NCBI GenBank assembly: GCA_022649055.1
Contig: JALCNL010000012.1
Location: 1-38,821 of the forward strand
DNA from: Megasphaera sp.
Lineage (GTDB): Bacteria > Bacillota > Negativicutes > Veillonellales > Megasphaeraceae
DNA length: 38,821 bases
Reading direction: 5' to 3'
How positions within the stretch are numbered: position 1 is the stretch's first letter; each line of letters starts with the position of its first letter. Position numbers and translations under genes: made by a program. Shown here in pieces: positions 32,455-38,821 of this stretch. The notes beneath the pieces are model-generated. The model ran no database searches. It was not told where the DNA came from and saw only the letters and a list, made by a program, of their open reading frames with translations.

Positions 32455-33495
32455 TTATTTATCTTCTTGGTGAGTTTTATAAAAAATTTCTGTCGAAATC
32501 GCATCACTACAACACACCGCTACAACATCAGCAACATCATCGGAAGAGCAGCCACGGGATAAATCAAGAATTGGTTTCGCCAAGCCTTGTACCAATGGTC
32601 CCAGTGCCGTAGCATTAGCAAACCGCTGAACCATTTTATATCCAATATTAGCCGCGTCAAGACTCGGGAAAATAAGAACATTCGCATGTCCGGCAACTTT
32701 GGAGCCAGGTGCCTTTCCTTCTCCAACATCGGGAACTAATGCTGCATCTGCTTGCATTTCACCGTCAAAATCAAAATCAACATTACGTTCTTTCAAGATT
32801 TCTACAGCTTTACGTACTTTGTCAACAGAATCTCCAGAACCGCTGCCCTTTGTAGAATAGGACAAGAAAGCAACCTTAGGGTCAAGAATCTGAACAGTTG
32901 TACGTGCGCGTTCTACACAAATGCAAGCAATGTCAGCAAGTTGTTCTGCCGTTGGCTCAGGAATAACACCACAATCGCCCAAAACCAAAATACCATTATC
33001 GCCATATTGTGGAGTATTTGTAATCAAAATAAATGCGCTGGATACAGTTTTATTGCCCGGACGAGGACCAATAACCTGTAACCCTGCACGAATAACTTCA
33101 GCAGAAGTTGTAGCTGCACCGGAAACCATACCATCAGCTACATCAAACGCTACTAAAGCAGCACCAAAAAAAGTATTATTATGAAGCAGAATATCCTTTG
33201 CCTGTTCAACTGTCATTCCTTTTTTCTTGCGACGTTCCGCAAGATACGCAGCAAATTGGTCAAGACGAGGGTATGTAGCTGGATCAATAACTTCAACCCC
33301 AGTTAAGTCGATTTGGAATTTAGCAGCATCTTTTTTTATCTGTTCTAAATTTCCTACAAGAATAATTTTAGCAAATCCTTCTGCCAAAACACGTTCTGCG
33401 GCTTTCAGGACACGACGGCTGTTGGTTTCCGGAAGAACAATTTTCTTCTGAGCTTTAGCAACACGACTTTTCAAATCATCAGTAAATCTACCCAT
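32455..33495 (-). CDS. pta: Phosphate acetyltransferase
   Basis: This 346-residue Pta converts acetyl-CoA and phosphate to acetyl phosphate and CoA, feeding acetate kinase for ATP. Length and the blocks MVSGAATTSAEVIRAGLQVIG, STKGSGSGDSVDKVRKAVEIL and GPLVQGLAKPILDLSRGCS mark the short, single-domain class of Pta. A relative acting on butyryl-CoA (Ptb) is less likely from these motifs. ackA is not adjacent. It is monocistronic, convergent with the small membrane protein gene. Confidence 0.93.
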   Translation of the reverse strand: MGRFTDDLKSRVAKAQKKIVLPETNSRRVLKAAERVLAEGFAKIILVGNLEQIKKDAAKFQIDLTGVEVIDPATYPRLDQFAAYLAERRKKKGMTVEQAKDILLHNNTFFGAALVAFDVADGMVSGAATTSAEVIRAGLQVIGPRPGNKTVSSAFILITNTPQYGDNGILVLGDCGVIPEPTAEQLADIACICVERARTTVQILDPKVAFLSYSTKGSGSGDSVDKVRKAVEILKERNVDFDFDGEMQADAALVPDVGEGKAPGSKVAGHANVLIFPSLDAANIGYKMVQRFANATALGPLVQGLAKPILDLSRGCSSDDVADVVAVCCSDAISTEIFYKTHQEDK

Positions 33496-33683
33496 TCATT
33501 ACCACTCCTTAAATATATTAGGAAATTTAGAAATATTTCCACTTAAGCTAACTTTTATTATAATACATTTTTCTTATGAATAAAACAATATTTTGAAATA
33601 AAACTTTTATAGCAAGTATAACAGGACAGCATAAGGATAGAAACAAGCATCCTCTATAATAACTATACTGACTCAAAATAAAA

Positions 33684-33705
33684 AGAACCTGCCTACGCAG
33701 ATTCT
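33684..33705 (-). terminator. Terminator of the tRNA operon
   Basis: On the minus strand AGAATCTGC/GCAGGTTCT with one G-T pair is followed by TTTTATTTT, a few bases after the tRNA-Val CCA. Confidence 0.8.
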
Positions 33706-33709
33706 TTTT

Positions 33710-33785
33710 TGGTGGGCGATAACGGGTTTGAACCGCTGACATCCTGCTTGTAAGGCAGGCGCTCTCCCAGCTGAGCTAATCGCCC
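33710..33785 (-). tRNA. tRNA-Val(UAC)
   Basis: A 76-base cloverleaf with GGGCGAT/ATCGCCC acceptor, CTGCC-TTACAAG-style anticodon arm with anticodon TAC, and encoded CCA. It is the last tRNA in the operon. Confidence 0.96.
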
Positions 33786-33791
33786 ATATAA

Positions 33792-33866
33792 TGGTGACCC
33801 CTGCGGGATTTGAACCCACGTTCACGCCGTGAAAGGGCGGTGTCTTAACCACTTGACCAAGGGGCC
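33792..33866 (-). tRNA. tRNA-Glu(UUC)
   Basis: A 75-base cloverleaf with GGCCCCT/AGGGGTC acceptor, anticodon TTC in CGCCC-TTTCACG, GGTTCAAATC T-arm, and encoded CCA. Confidence 0.96.
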
Positions 33867-33886
33867 ATAATAAATATGGAAATATA

Positions 33887-33962
33887 TGGTGATCCACCCG
33901 AGATTCGAACTCGGGACACCCTGATTAAAAGTCAGGTGCTCTACCGACTGAGCTAGTGGATC
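33887..33962 (-). tRNA. tRNA-Lys(UUU)
   Basis: A 76-base cloverleaf with GATCCAC/GTGGATC acceptor, anticodon TTT in CTGAC-TTTTAAT, and encoded CCA. Confidence 0.96.
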
Positions 33963-33972
33963 ATAAAAAAAA

Positions 33973-34046
33973 TGGCAGGGGTAGCTGGATTCGAACCAAC
34001 GATGACGGAGTCAGAGTCCGTTGCCTTACCGCTTGGCGATACCCCT
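33973..34046 (-). tRNA. tRNA-Gln(CUG)
   Basis: A 74-base cloverleaf with AGGGGTA/TACCCCT acceptor, D-arm TCGCCAAGCGGTAAGGCA typical of glutamine tRNAs, and encoded CCA. The anticodon loop CTCTGAC gives CTG, which reads only CAG, so a UUG isoacceptor must exist elsewhere. Confidence 0.93.
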
Positions 34047-34049
34047 ACA

Positions 34050-34125
34050 TGGCTCCCCGAGTAGGACTCGAACCTACGACAAATCGGTTAACAGCCGATT
34101 GCTCTACCGACTGAGCTATCGAGGA
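34050..34125 (-). tRNA. tRNA-Asn(GUU)
   Basis: A 76-base cloverleaf with TCCTCGA/TCGGGGA acceptor, anticodon GTT in ATCGG-CTGTTAA-CCGAT, and encoded CCA. Confidence 0.96.
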
Positions 34126-34162
34126 ATGTGAAAATATGTTATCCGATATTTTCAAGAAAATA

Positions 34163-34237
34163 TGGAGCGGAAAACGAGACTCGAACTCGCGACCCCCACC
34201 TTGGCAAGGTGGTGCTCTACCACTGAGCTACTTCCGC
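34163..34237 (-). tRNA. tRNA-Gly(GCC)
   Basis: A 75-base cloverleaf with GCGGAAG/TTTCCGC acceptor, anticodon GCC in CCACC-TTGCCAA-GGTGG, and encoded CCA. It is the first tRNA of the operon. Confidence 0.96.
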
Positions 34238-34249
34238 ATGACAAAAGAT

Positions 34250-34278
34250 ATTTTATCATTAATAGATGGTGATGTCAA
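34250..34278 (-). promoter_or_regulatory. tRNA operon promoter, proximal
   Basis: On the minus strand there is a TTGACA (34273-34278), a 17-bp spacer and a TAAAAT (34250-34255). It lies 12 bases before tRNA-Gly. Confidence 0.85.
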
Positions 34279-34314
34279 TACCAAAAATTCAACTTCTCAA
34301 TTGAATGCTTTAAT

Positions 34315-34343
34315 ATAATATCAAATCTCACATCTTATGTCAA
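34315..34343 (-). promoter_or_regulatory. tRNA operon promoter, distal
   Basis: On the minus strand there is a TTGACA (34338-34343), a 17-bp spacer and a TATTAT (34315-34320). Together with the proximal copy it gives the same tandem layout as the array at 24-238. Confidence 0.8.
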
Positions 34344-34389
34344 CACATTAACGTGAATGAGATGGAAAATTCCACCCGTTTTCCACTTT

Positions 34390-35205
34390 TCAAAATTTTT
34401 CCGCTTGCCCAATAAAACCGCGAACAACATTCGGTATAGACAAATTCTTAGTCCCGGCACCGTATGCTGTACAGGAGTGAACAAAAGATTTGGGTCGAGG
34501 ACCTATATATGTTGCCAGTGTCTTAATTAATGCCGCCCCCGTAGGTGTAACTAATTCGCCGCAAACATCCGTAGAATAGTACGGAATACCAGTCAGAAGT
34601 TCTGCAGAAGCCGGTGCCGGAATCGGCATAACGCCATGTGCACACTGAACAAAGCCACTGCCTACATGAAGCGGGGAGGCTCCTATCTGCTCAATACCTA
34701 AATAATCCAGTGCCCAAACAGTACCTACAATATCAAGAATACAATCAATAGCACCGACTTCATGAAAATGTATTTCTTCAACAGGTACACCGTGCACTTT
34801 AGCCTCCGCAGCAGCTAAGACTGCAAATACAGCTAAGCTTTTTTCTTTAATCGTATCAGTAATCGCTGAATCCTGAATGATTTTTGTAATTTCTGCCAAT
34901 CCTCTATGCTCGTGATGATGATGCCCGGCAGCCGTTATTCCCATCTGGTTATTTTTATAATGATGATGTTCATGTGCATCATGTTCTGTTTCTTCATGCG
35001 CCTGTTCATTCGCCAATACTACATTATAATATACTGCCTGGATTCCTAATTTAGATACAGTTTTACAGATAAGTGAATACCCGTCTAAATGCAGCTCTTC
35101 CATCATTGAACGCATGTCTTCAAAAGGAACTCCCGCATGTAACAACATGCCAATAAACATATTACCGCTAATCCCCGAAAAGCAATCTAAGTATAATGTT
35201 TTCAT
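34390..35205 (-). CDS. LarC-type nickel insertion protein, N-terminal domain only
   Basis: This 271-residue protein matches the LarC1 part of LarC, which inserts nickel into the pincer nucleotide cofactor of lactate racemase. It opens with LYLDCFSGISGNMFIGMLL. It has a histidine-rich metal-binding stretch (about 74-100, with EHHH and HHHHEH) and the core HFHEVGAIDCILDIVG (146-161). It then shows the ELVTPTGAALIK block and stops at GQAEKF. Full LarC continues for about 140 more residues (LarC2), sometimes reached by frameshifting. Only about 45 bases separate this stop from the tRNA promoter, so LarC2 cannot follow. larA, larB and larE are not in the window. It lies 38 bases behind a CobT paralogue in one unit. 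Confidence 0.82.
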   Translation of the reverse strand: MKTLYLDCFSGISGNMFIGMLLHAGVPFEDMRSMMEELHLDGYSLICKTVSKLGIQAVYYNVVLANEQAHEETEHDAHEHHHYKNNQMGITAAGHHHHEHRGLAEITKIIQDSAITDTIKEKSLAVFAVLAAAEAKVHGVPVEEIHFHEVGAIDCILDIVGTVWALDYLGIEQIGASPLHVGSGFVQCAHGVMPIPAPASAELLTGIPYYSTDVCGELVTPTGAALIKTLATYIGPRPKSFVHSCTAYGAGTKNLSIPNVVRGFIGQAEKF

Positions 35206-35243
35206 ATGCCACTTCCATTCCTGATTATGTAACTAAATACAGA

Positions 35244-36245
35244 TTACGATACTTTCTCTGTTATCATTTCAATTGCTGCATCCAATACGGATAACCCCAA
35301 TGCCGAGCCAATCCCTTGATCTCCCGTCACATCATACCGTAAAAACGGAGTAAGTCCTAGTTTTCTCATTTGCATCTGGTGTACCGGTTCTGCATACCGA
35401 GCGGATGGATATACATAGGCATCCACACCGGAACATAAGGTATGTGCTAATAAAACTGCCGTACCGGTAACCGCATTATCAAATACAATAAGCAACCGCC
35501 GCTGTGCTGCCGATAAAATAAATCCAACCATTGCAGCAATATCCGGACTGCCGGCACAGCGCAATAATTGTATTGGTTTTTTACGATTTAAACCAAGTTT
35601 ATCCAACATTACACCCAATCGAGTTATCTTATCCTGAGCCTCTACCGTTTCAGGAAGTTCATTCATTTTATCTCGAAAAAACGCCGCCGTTATAACAAAA
35701 GCAGTAAGCAACCCTCGTTCTCCTATATTTCCAAGACCGATTGCCGTATATCCTTCATCAGCTAATTGCTGCGCTAATTCCACCCCGCAAAGTAAGGCTT
35801 CCGTCATTTCATCTGTGCTCATAGCTGCTCCGCTGCCAAAAAAACGACTCCCATTTCTGACTTTACAAACTTGTACCCCTTCTGTTTCGGGAATATTCTG
35901 CTGCAATCCCATATCCACCAATAAAACACCCGCTCCAATTCGATGTGCAATCTTATTGATAACTCCAGTTCCTTGAGCTACCTGCAAGGCTTCTGCTTTA
36001 CTATTTTTCCCTCTGGTCGTGTTTTCGCTGCCATCTACCGCATGATCTGCAGCAAAAACAATTACAGCTTTCTTTAATTTTTTCGGACAAATTGTCCCCT
36101 GAATCCCCGCAATCCGCTCTGCTAAAAAACACAACGTCGGGTCTGTTCTATCTGACAATGCCTCTAACTTGGTATGGCATTGAGCCATAACAGCTGTCTG
36201 CAGCGGCTCAATCCGATCGACGAGTTCTTCCAGCACCGTATGCAT
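35244..36245 (-). CDS. CobT-family protein lacking both conserved glutamates
   Basis: This 333-residue homologue of nicotinate-nucleotide:dimethylbenzimidazole phosphoribosyltransferase keeps the fold markers FAADHAVDG (64-72), QGTGVINKIAHRIGAGVLLVDMG (91-113) and CAGSPDIAAMVGF. Where CobT has GEMGIGNTT it reads GNIGERGLL (N173 replaces Glu). Where CobT has LGEGTGA it reads TGDQGIGSA (Q310 replaces Glu, with D309 next to it). It is therefore not expected to be an ordinary CobT. It is the first gene of an operon with the LarC1 protein, has an extended -10 promoter, and has a strong GGGGAGG site. It could be the partner of the CobT at 24136-25170 (ArsAB-like) or act on another nicotinate nucleotide. 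Confidence 0.8.
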   Translation of the reverse strand: MHTVLEELVDRIEPLQTAVMAQCHTKLEALSDRTDPTLCFLAERIAGIQGTICPKKLKKAVIVFAADHAVDGSENTTRGKNSKAEALQVAQGTGVINKIAHRIGAGVLLVDMGLQQNIPETEGVQVCKVRNGSRFFGSGAAMSTDEMTEALLCGVELAQQLADEGYTAIGLGNIGERGLLTAFVITAAFFRDKMNELPETVEAQDKITRLGVMLDKLGLNRKKPIQLLRCAGSPDIAAMVGFILSAAQRRLLIVFDNAVTGTAVLLAHTLCSGVDAYVYPSARYAEPVHQMQMRKLGLTPFLRYDVTGDQGIGSALGLSVLDAAIEMITEKVS

Positions 36246-36285
36246 GTGCGTCCCTCCCCATTATTTTACATTATGATTTGATTTT

Positions 36286-36294
36286 ATTATATCA
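36286..36294 (-). promoter_or_regulatory. Extended -10 promoter of the CobT-like/larC operon
   Basis: On the minus strand TGA-TATAAT (36286-36294) lies about 40 bp upstream of the ATG, with no good -35. Confidence 0.55.
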
Positions 36295-36299
36295 TTAAT

Positions 36300-36695
36300 C
36301 ATCAACCTCGCCTATTTTCTCACCCCATATTTACGAAAAAATAATTTTTGACTATATTACTTTATATTACTTTTTATTTTATAACAATAAATGCCTTTAA
36401 TACATTTCCTTTTATTAATTAGCAAAAATAATCTATATGTTGCATTTTTATTGACAATATTTTATATTTTATTTATTTCTTAATGTGAAATTATTTGTTA
36501 AGTAAAACGTAATACTTATGTATTTTAAGCATAGATGCATCATGCATTATCATTTTTAATGCTTTTCTAATGTTATTTTACTTTTATTTTCTTGAATTTT
36601 TCGATTTTATGTAATACAATATGCTTATACAAGGTATATTTAGAGGACTTATTTCTAGCTTAGTATTCTTCAAATTTCGAAAAGGAGGTTTTTGT
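36300..36695. other. AT-rich gap upstream of the CstA gene
   Basis: No reading frame or RNA gene is evident. A TTGACA at 36451-36456 could be the -35 of a cstA promoter, but no convincing -10 is placed 17 bp away. A long untranslated leader or another regulator site is possible. Confidence 0.35.
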
Positions 36696-38585
36696 ATGAA
36701 CGGTCTGTTTTTAGTTATTATTAGTGCATTAGTATTCGTATTGGCGTACCGTTTCTATGGTGCATTCATTGCTGCCAAAGTTCTCACAGTCAACCAATAC
36801 AAGGTAACACCGGCATTTCGTTTTGAAGATGGCCACGATTATGTGCCTACAAACAAGTATGTAGTATTTGGTCATCATTTTGCTGCTATCGCTGGCGCAG
36901 GTCCTCTCGTAGGGCCAGTTATAGCTGCCCAGTTCGGGTATCTGCCAGGTGCTTTGTGGATTCTCATCGGCGGTGTATTAGCCGGTGCTGTTCATGATAT
37001 GGTCATCCTGTTCTGCTCAATGCGTTATGACGGCAAATCTATCGCCGAAATTGCTAAGTCTCAGATTGGTGATAAAGTAGGACTCGCAACAAGTTTTGCC
37101 GTACTATTTCTAAACATTCTTGCTATGGCTGGTATGGCTGTTGTTATCGTTAATGCCCTTCACGATAGTGCTTGGGGGACATTTACAATTGCAATGACAA
37201 TTCCTATTGCTCTTTTCATCGGTGTTTACATGCAGTATCTGCGCCCGGGAAAAATTAAAGAAGGAACAATTATAGGTGTTGCCTTGACATTATTAGCGGT
37301 TATTGTTGGTCCAGCGGTTCAAGCATCTCCCACAATAGCGCCTCTTTTCACAATTGGACCTACGGGTATTGGTGTAGCACTTATTATCTACGGCTTTGTA
37401 GCTGCAGCTCTTCCTGTATGGTTGCTCCTCGCACCGCGTGATTATCTATCTACTTATATGAAAATTGGTACTATCGGAGCTTTGGCTATTGGCATTATTA
37501 TAGTTGGTCCGATGATTCAGATGCCTGCTCTTACTCAATTTGTATCCGGCGGCGGTCCTGTTATTACCGGTCCGGTTCTTCCCTATGTTTTTATTACTAT
37601 TGCCTGCGGTGCTGTTTCCGGTTTTCATGCGATGATCAGTACTGGTACGACTCCTAAAATGCTGATGAACGAACGGTCTATACTTCCCGTCGGTTATGGC
37701 GCAATGGTAACAGAATCTTTCGTCGCCATGATGGCTTTAATTGCGGCCACCAGCTTAGTACCTGCCGATTACTTCGCAATCAATAGTTCTGAAGCGGCAT
37801 TTAAAGCATTAAATATGTCTGTAGTAGATTTACCTCAATTAAATGCAATGATTGGTGAAAATGTGGCACATCGCCCCGGCGGTGCTGTTTCTTTAGCTGT
37901 CGGCATGGCATTTATCTTCTCTAATCTTCCTGGTTTAGACCAATTAATGAATTACTGGTATCATTTCTGCATCATGTTTGAAGCATTGTTTATTATGACA
38001 ATCATTGATGCTGGTACCCGTGTCGGTCGTTATATGCTGCAGGAATTGATTGGCCGCGTATGGCCGAAATTCGGTGATGCTCACTGGATGCCGGGCGCTA
38101 TTATTGCTTCTGCTCTTATCTCCGGTGCATGGGGGTATATCGTACTGCAGGGCAATTTATCTACAATTTGGCCGATATTCGGTGTATCCAACCAATTACT
38201 TGCAATTATCACATTAGCTATCTCATCCGTTGTCATCTGCAGCATAGGTAAAGCCCGCTACGTTTGGGTAACGGCGATTCCATGGGCCTTCCTGACAGTT
38301 GTTATCTTCTGGGCAGATTACCTTAACATGTTTAATATTTACTTGCCAAAAGGAGAATGGCTCCTGTTTACCGTAAGTGCTGTTATGGCAATTTTAGTCA
38401 TTATCGTCAGCATCGGTTCTCTCAAAAAATGTATGGAACTCTCCAAAACAGTTCCCCCTGATTATAAGACACAGGCAGAATATGAAGCTGAAGAATTGCA
38501 GCATTTAAAAGAACAAGAAGCGGCTGGCGGAGATTATGCTGCTACGGTAAAAGAATTTGAAGCAGATACATTAGTAACAAAATAA
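36696..38585 (+). CDS. CstA family transporter (carbon starvation protein; pyruvate/peptide uptake)
   Basis: This integral membrane protein of about 629 residues has some fifteen or more hydrophobic helices. The family's N-terminal features are clear: YVPTNKYVVFGHHFAAIAGAGPLVGPVIAAQFGYLPG, then GAVHDMVILF. The central GFHAMISTGTTPKML and GVSNQLLA stretches are also typical. CstA relatives take up pyruvate or peptides. The C-terminus is a hydrophilic acidic tail. The ATG at 36696 follows AAAGGAGG at seven bases; an earlier ATG at 36621 has no site. The gene is monocistronic. A role in pyruvate or amino-acid uptake is family knowledge, not shown here. Confidence 0.92.
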   Translation: MNGLFLVIISALVFVLAYRFYGAFIAAKVLTVNQYKVTPAFRFEDGHDYVPTNKYVVFGHHFAAIAGAGPLVGPVIAAQFGYLPGALWILIGGVLAGAVHDMVILFCSMRYDGKSIAEIAKSQIGDKVGLATSFAVLFLNILAMAGMAVVIVNALHDSAWGTFTIAMTIPIALFIGVYMQYLRPGKIKEGTIIGVALTLLAVIVGPAVQASPTIAPLFTIGPTGIGVALIIYGFVAAALPVWLLLAPRDYLSTYMKIGTIGALAIGIIIVGPMIQMPALTQFVSGGGPVITGPVLPYVFITIACGAVSGFHAMISTGTTPKMLMNERSILPVGYGAMVTESFVAMMALIAATSLVPADYFAINSSEAAFKALNMSVVDLPQLNAMIGENVAHRPGGAVSLAVGMAFIFSNLPGLDQLMNYWYHFCIMFEALFIMTIIDAGTRVGRYMLQELIGRVWPKFGDAHWMPGAIIASALISGAWGYIVLQGNLSTIWPIFGVSNQLLAIITLAISSVVICSIGKARYVWVTAIPWAFLTVVIFWADYLNMFNIYLPKGEWLLFTVSAVMAILVIIVSIGSLKKCMELSKTVPPDYKTQAEYEAEELQHLKEQEAAGGDYAATVKEFEADTLVTK

Positions 38586-38603
38586 TTTTCTATATCTATA
38601 AGG

Positions 38604-38636
38604 AAAAAGAGAATGGTTAAATCCATTCTCTTTTTT
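38604..38636 (+). terminator. Terminator of the CstA gene
   Basis: The stem AAGAGAATGG/CCATTCTCTT is followed by TTTT. Confidence 0.85.
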
Positions 38637-38662
38637 ATGTCATTTTCTCTTCTTCCCCGCCG

Positions 38663-38671
38663 TGCTATAAT
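38663..38671 (+). promoter_or_regulatory. Extended -10 promoter of the last gene
   Basis: TGC-TATAAT (38663-38671) lies about 40 bp upstream of the ATG at 38711. The -35 is poor. Confidence 0.55.
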
Positions 38672-38710
38672 ACTTGTAAATAAACTTGTATTGCATGAAA
38701 GGAGAAAATC

Positions 38711-38821
38711 ATGAATATACAATCCCCTTGTAATGACTGCCCCCGCCATTGCAATGTCGTGCGGCCTGAAACTAATGCGTCGGAAAAAACCATTCCAGGT
38801 TATTGTCATAGTCCTTTACAG
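38711..38821 (+). CDS. Radical-SAM protein, PflX-like (start only, cut by window edge)
   Basis: The first 37 codons are visible. They show CNDCPRHCNVVR followed by GYC, the cysteine pattern at the N-terminus of uncharacterised PflX/COG1313-type radical-SAM proteins. AAAGGAG precedes the ATG. The radical-SAM CxxxCxxC motif itself would lie outside the window, so the family call is provisional. Confidence 0.55.
   Translation, partial: MNIQSPCNDCPRHCNVVRPETNASEKTIPGYCHSPLQ

Noticed and set aside
33673-33897. Open frame running through two tRNA genes
   Set aside because: The sequence is fully explained by tRNA-Val, tRNA-Glu and the operon terminator.
34136-34318. Plus-strand open frame over tRNA-Gly and the tRNA promoters
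   Set aside because: It is antisense to the tRNA-Gly gene; such frames are a common artefact of tRNA complements.
38534-38809. Minus-strand open frame at the right end
   Set aside because: It runs antisense through the CstA terminator and the start of the radical-SAM gene, both of which have good plus-strand signals.

Overview
The window looks like chromosome from an anaerobic, butyrate-type member of the Negativicutes (Veillonellales, Megasphaera-like). This placement is inferred from the gene set and from AT-rich sequence with strong TTGACA/TATAAT promoters. The relevant genes are a butyryl-CoA:acetate CoA-transferase-type enzyme, a butanol-dehydrogenase-type iron alcohol dehydrogenase, Pta, sigma-54, two CobT-family proteins and a LarC. 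No 16S rRNA is present to fix the species. Most genes lie on the minus strand.

Layout. 1-240: three near-identical tandem promoters fire leftwards off the edge, as expected for an rRNA operon just outside. 302-4998: alcohol dehydrogenase, gyrA and a TauE/SafE permease. 5122-5831: a decayed group IIC intron sits directly behind the terminator of the CoA-transferase gene (5880-7223). 7425-10509: an EF-G-like GTPase, then a MarR/SRPBCC operon with a 30-bp palindrome over its promoter. 10657-14724: M20 amidohydrolase, M18 aminopeptidase and rpoN. 15174-18584: the rpmG-secE-nusG-rplK-rplA-rplJ-rplL cluster with an L10 leader. It ends in stacked hairpins and is followed by rpoN, not rpoB. 18762-20353: a CpXC protein and an unusual macro-domain protein. 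20611-22301: a MarR/MFS pair. 22449-25620: aminotransferase, orphan RelB/DinJ antitoxin, CobT and a thioesterase. 25874-28838: LacI regulator, D-2-hydroxyacid dehydrogenase and GntR regulator. 28971-33495: purB, a FAD oxidoreductase, a small membrane protein and pta. 33684-34343: a six-tRNA operon (Gly-Asn-Gln-Lys-Glu-Val) with two tandem promoters. 34390-36245: LarC lacking its C-terminal domain, behind a divergent CobT paralogue. 36696-38585: a CstA transporter. 38711 to the edge: the start of a radical-SAM protein.

The most intriguing points are linked. The window holds two CobT-family proteins. The one at 24136-25170 keeps both conserved glutamates. The one at 35244-36245 has lost both and is co-transcribed with a LarC1-only protein. 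Either the two form a split ArsAB-like pair for phenolic cobamides, or the second belongs to nickel-pincer nucleotide (NPN) or another nicotinate-nucleotide metabolism with LarC. The group IIC intron relic, several operator-like palindromes and the macro-domain protein with altered ligand loops are the next most useful leads.
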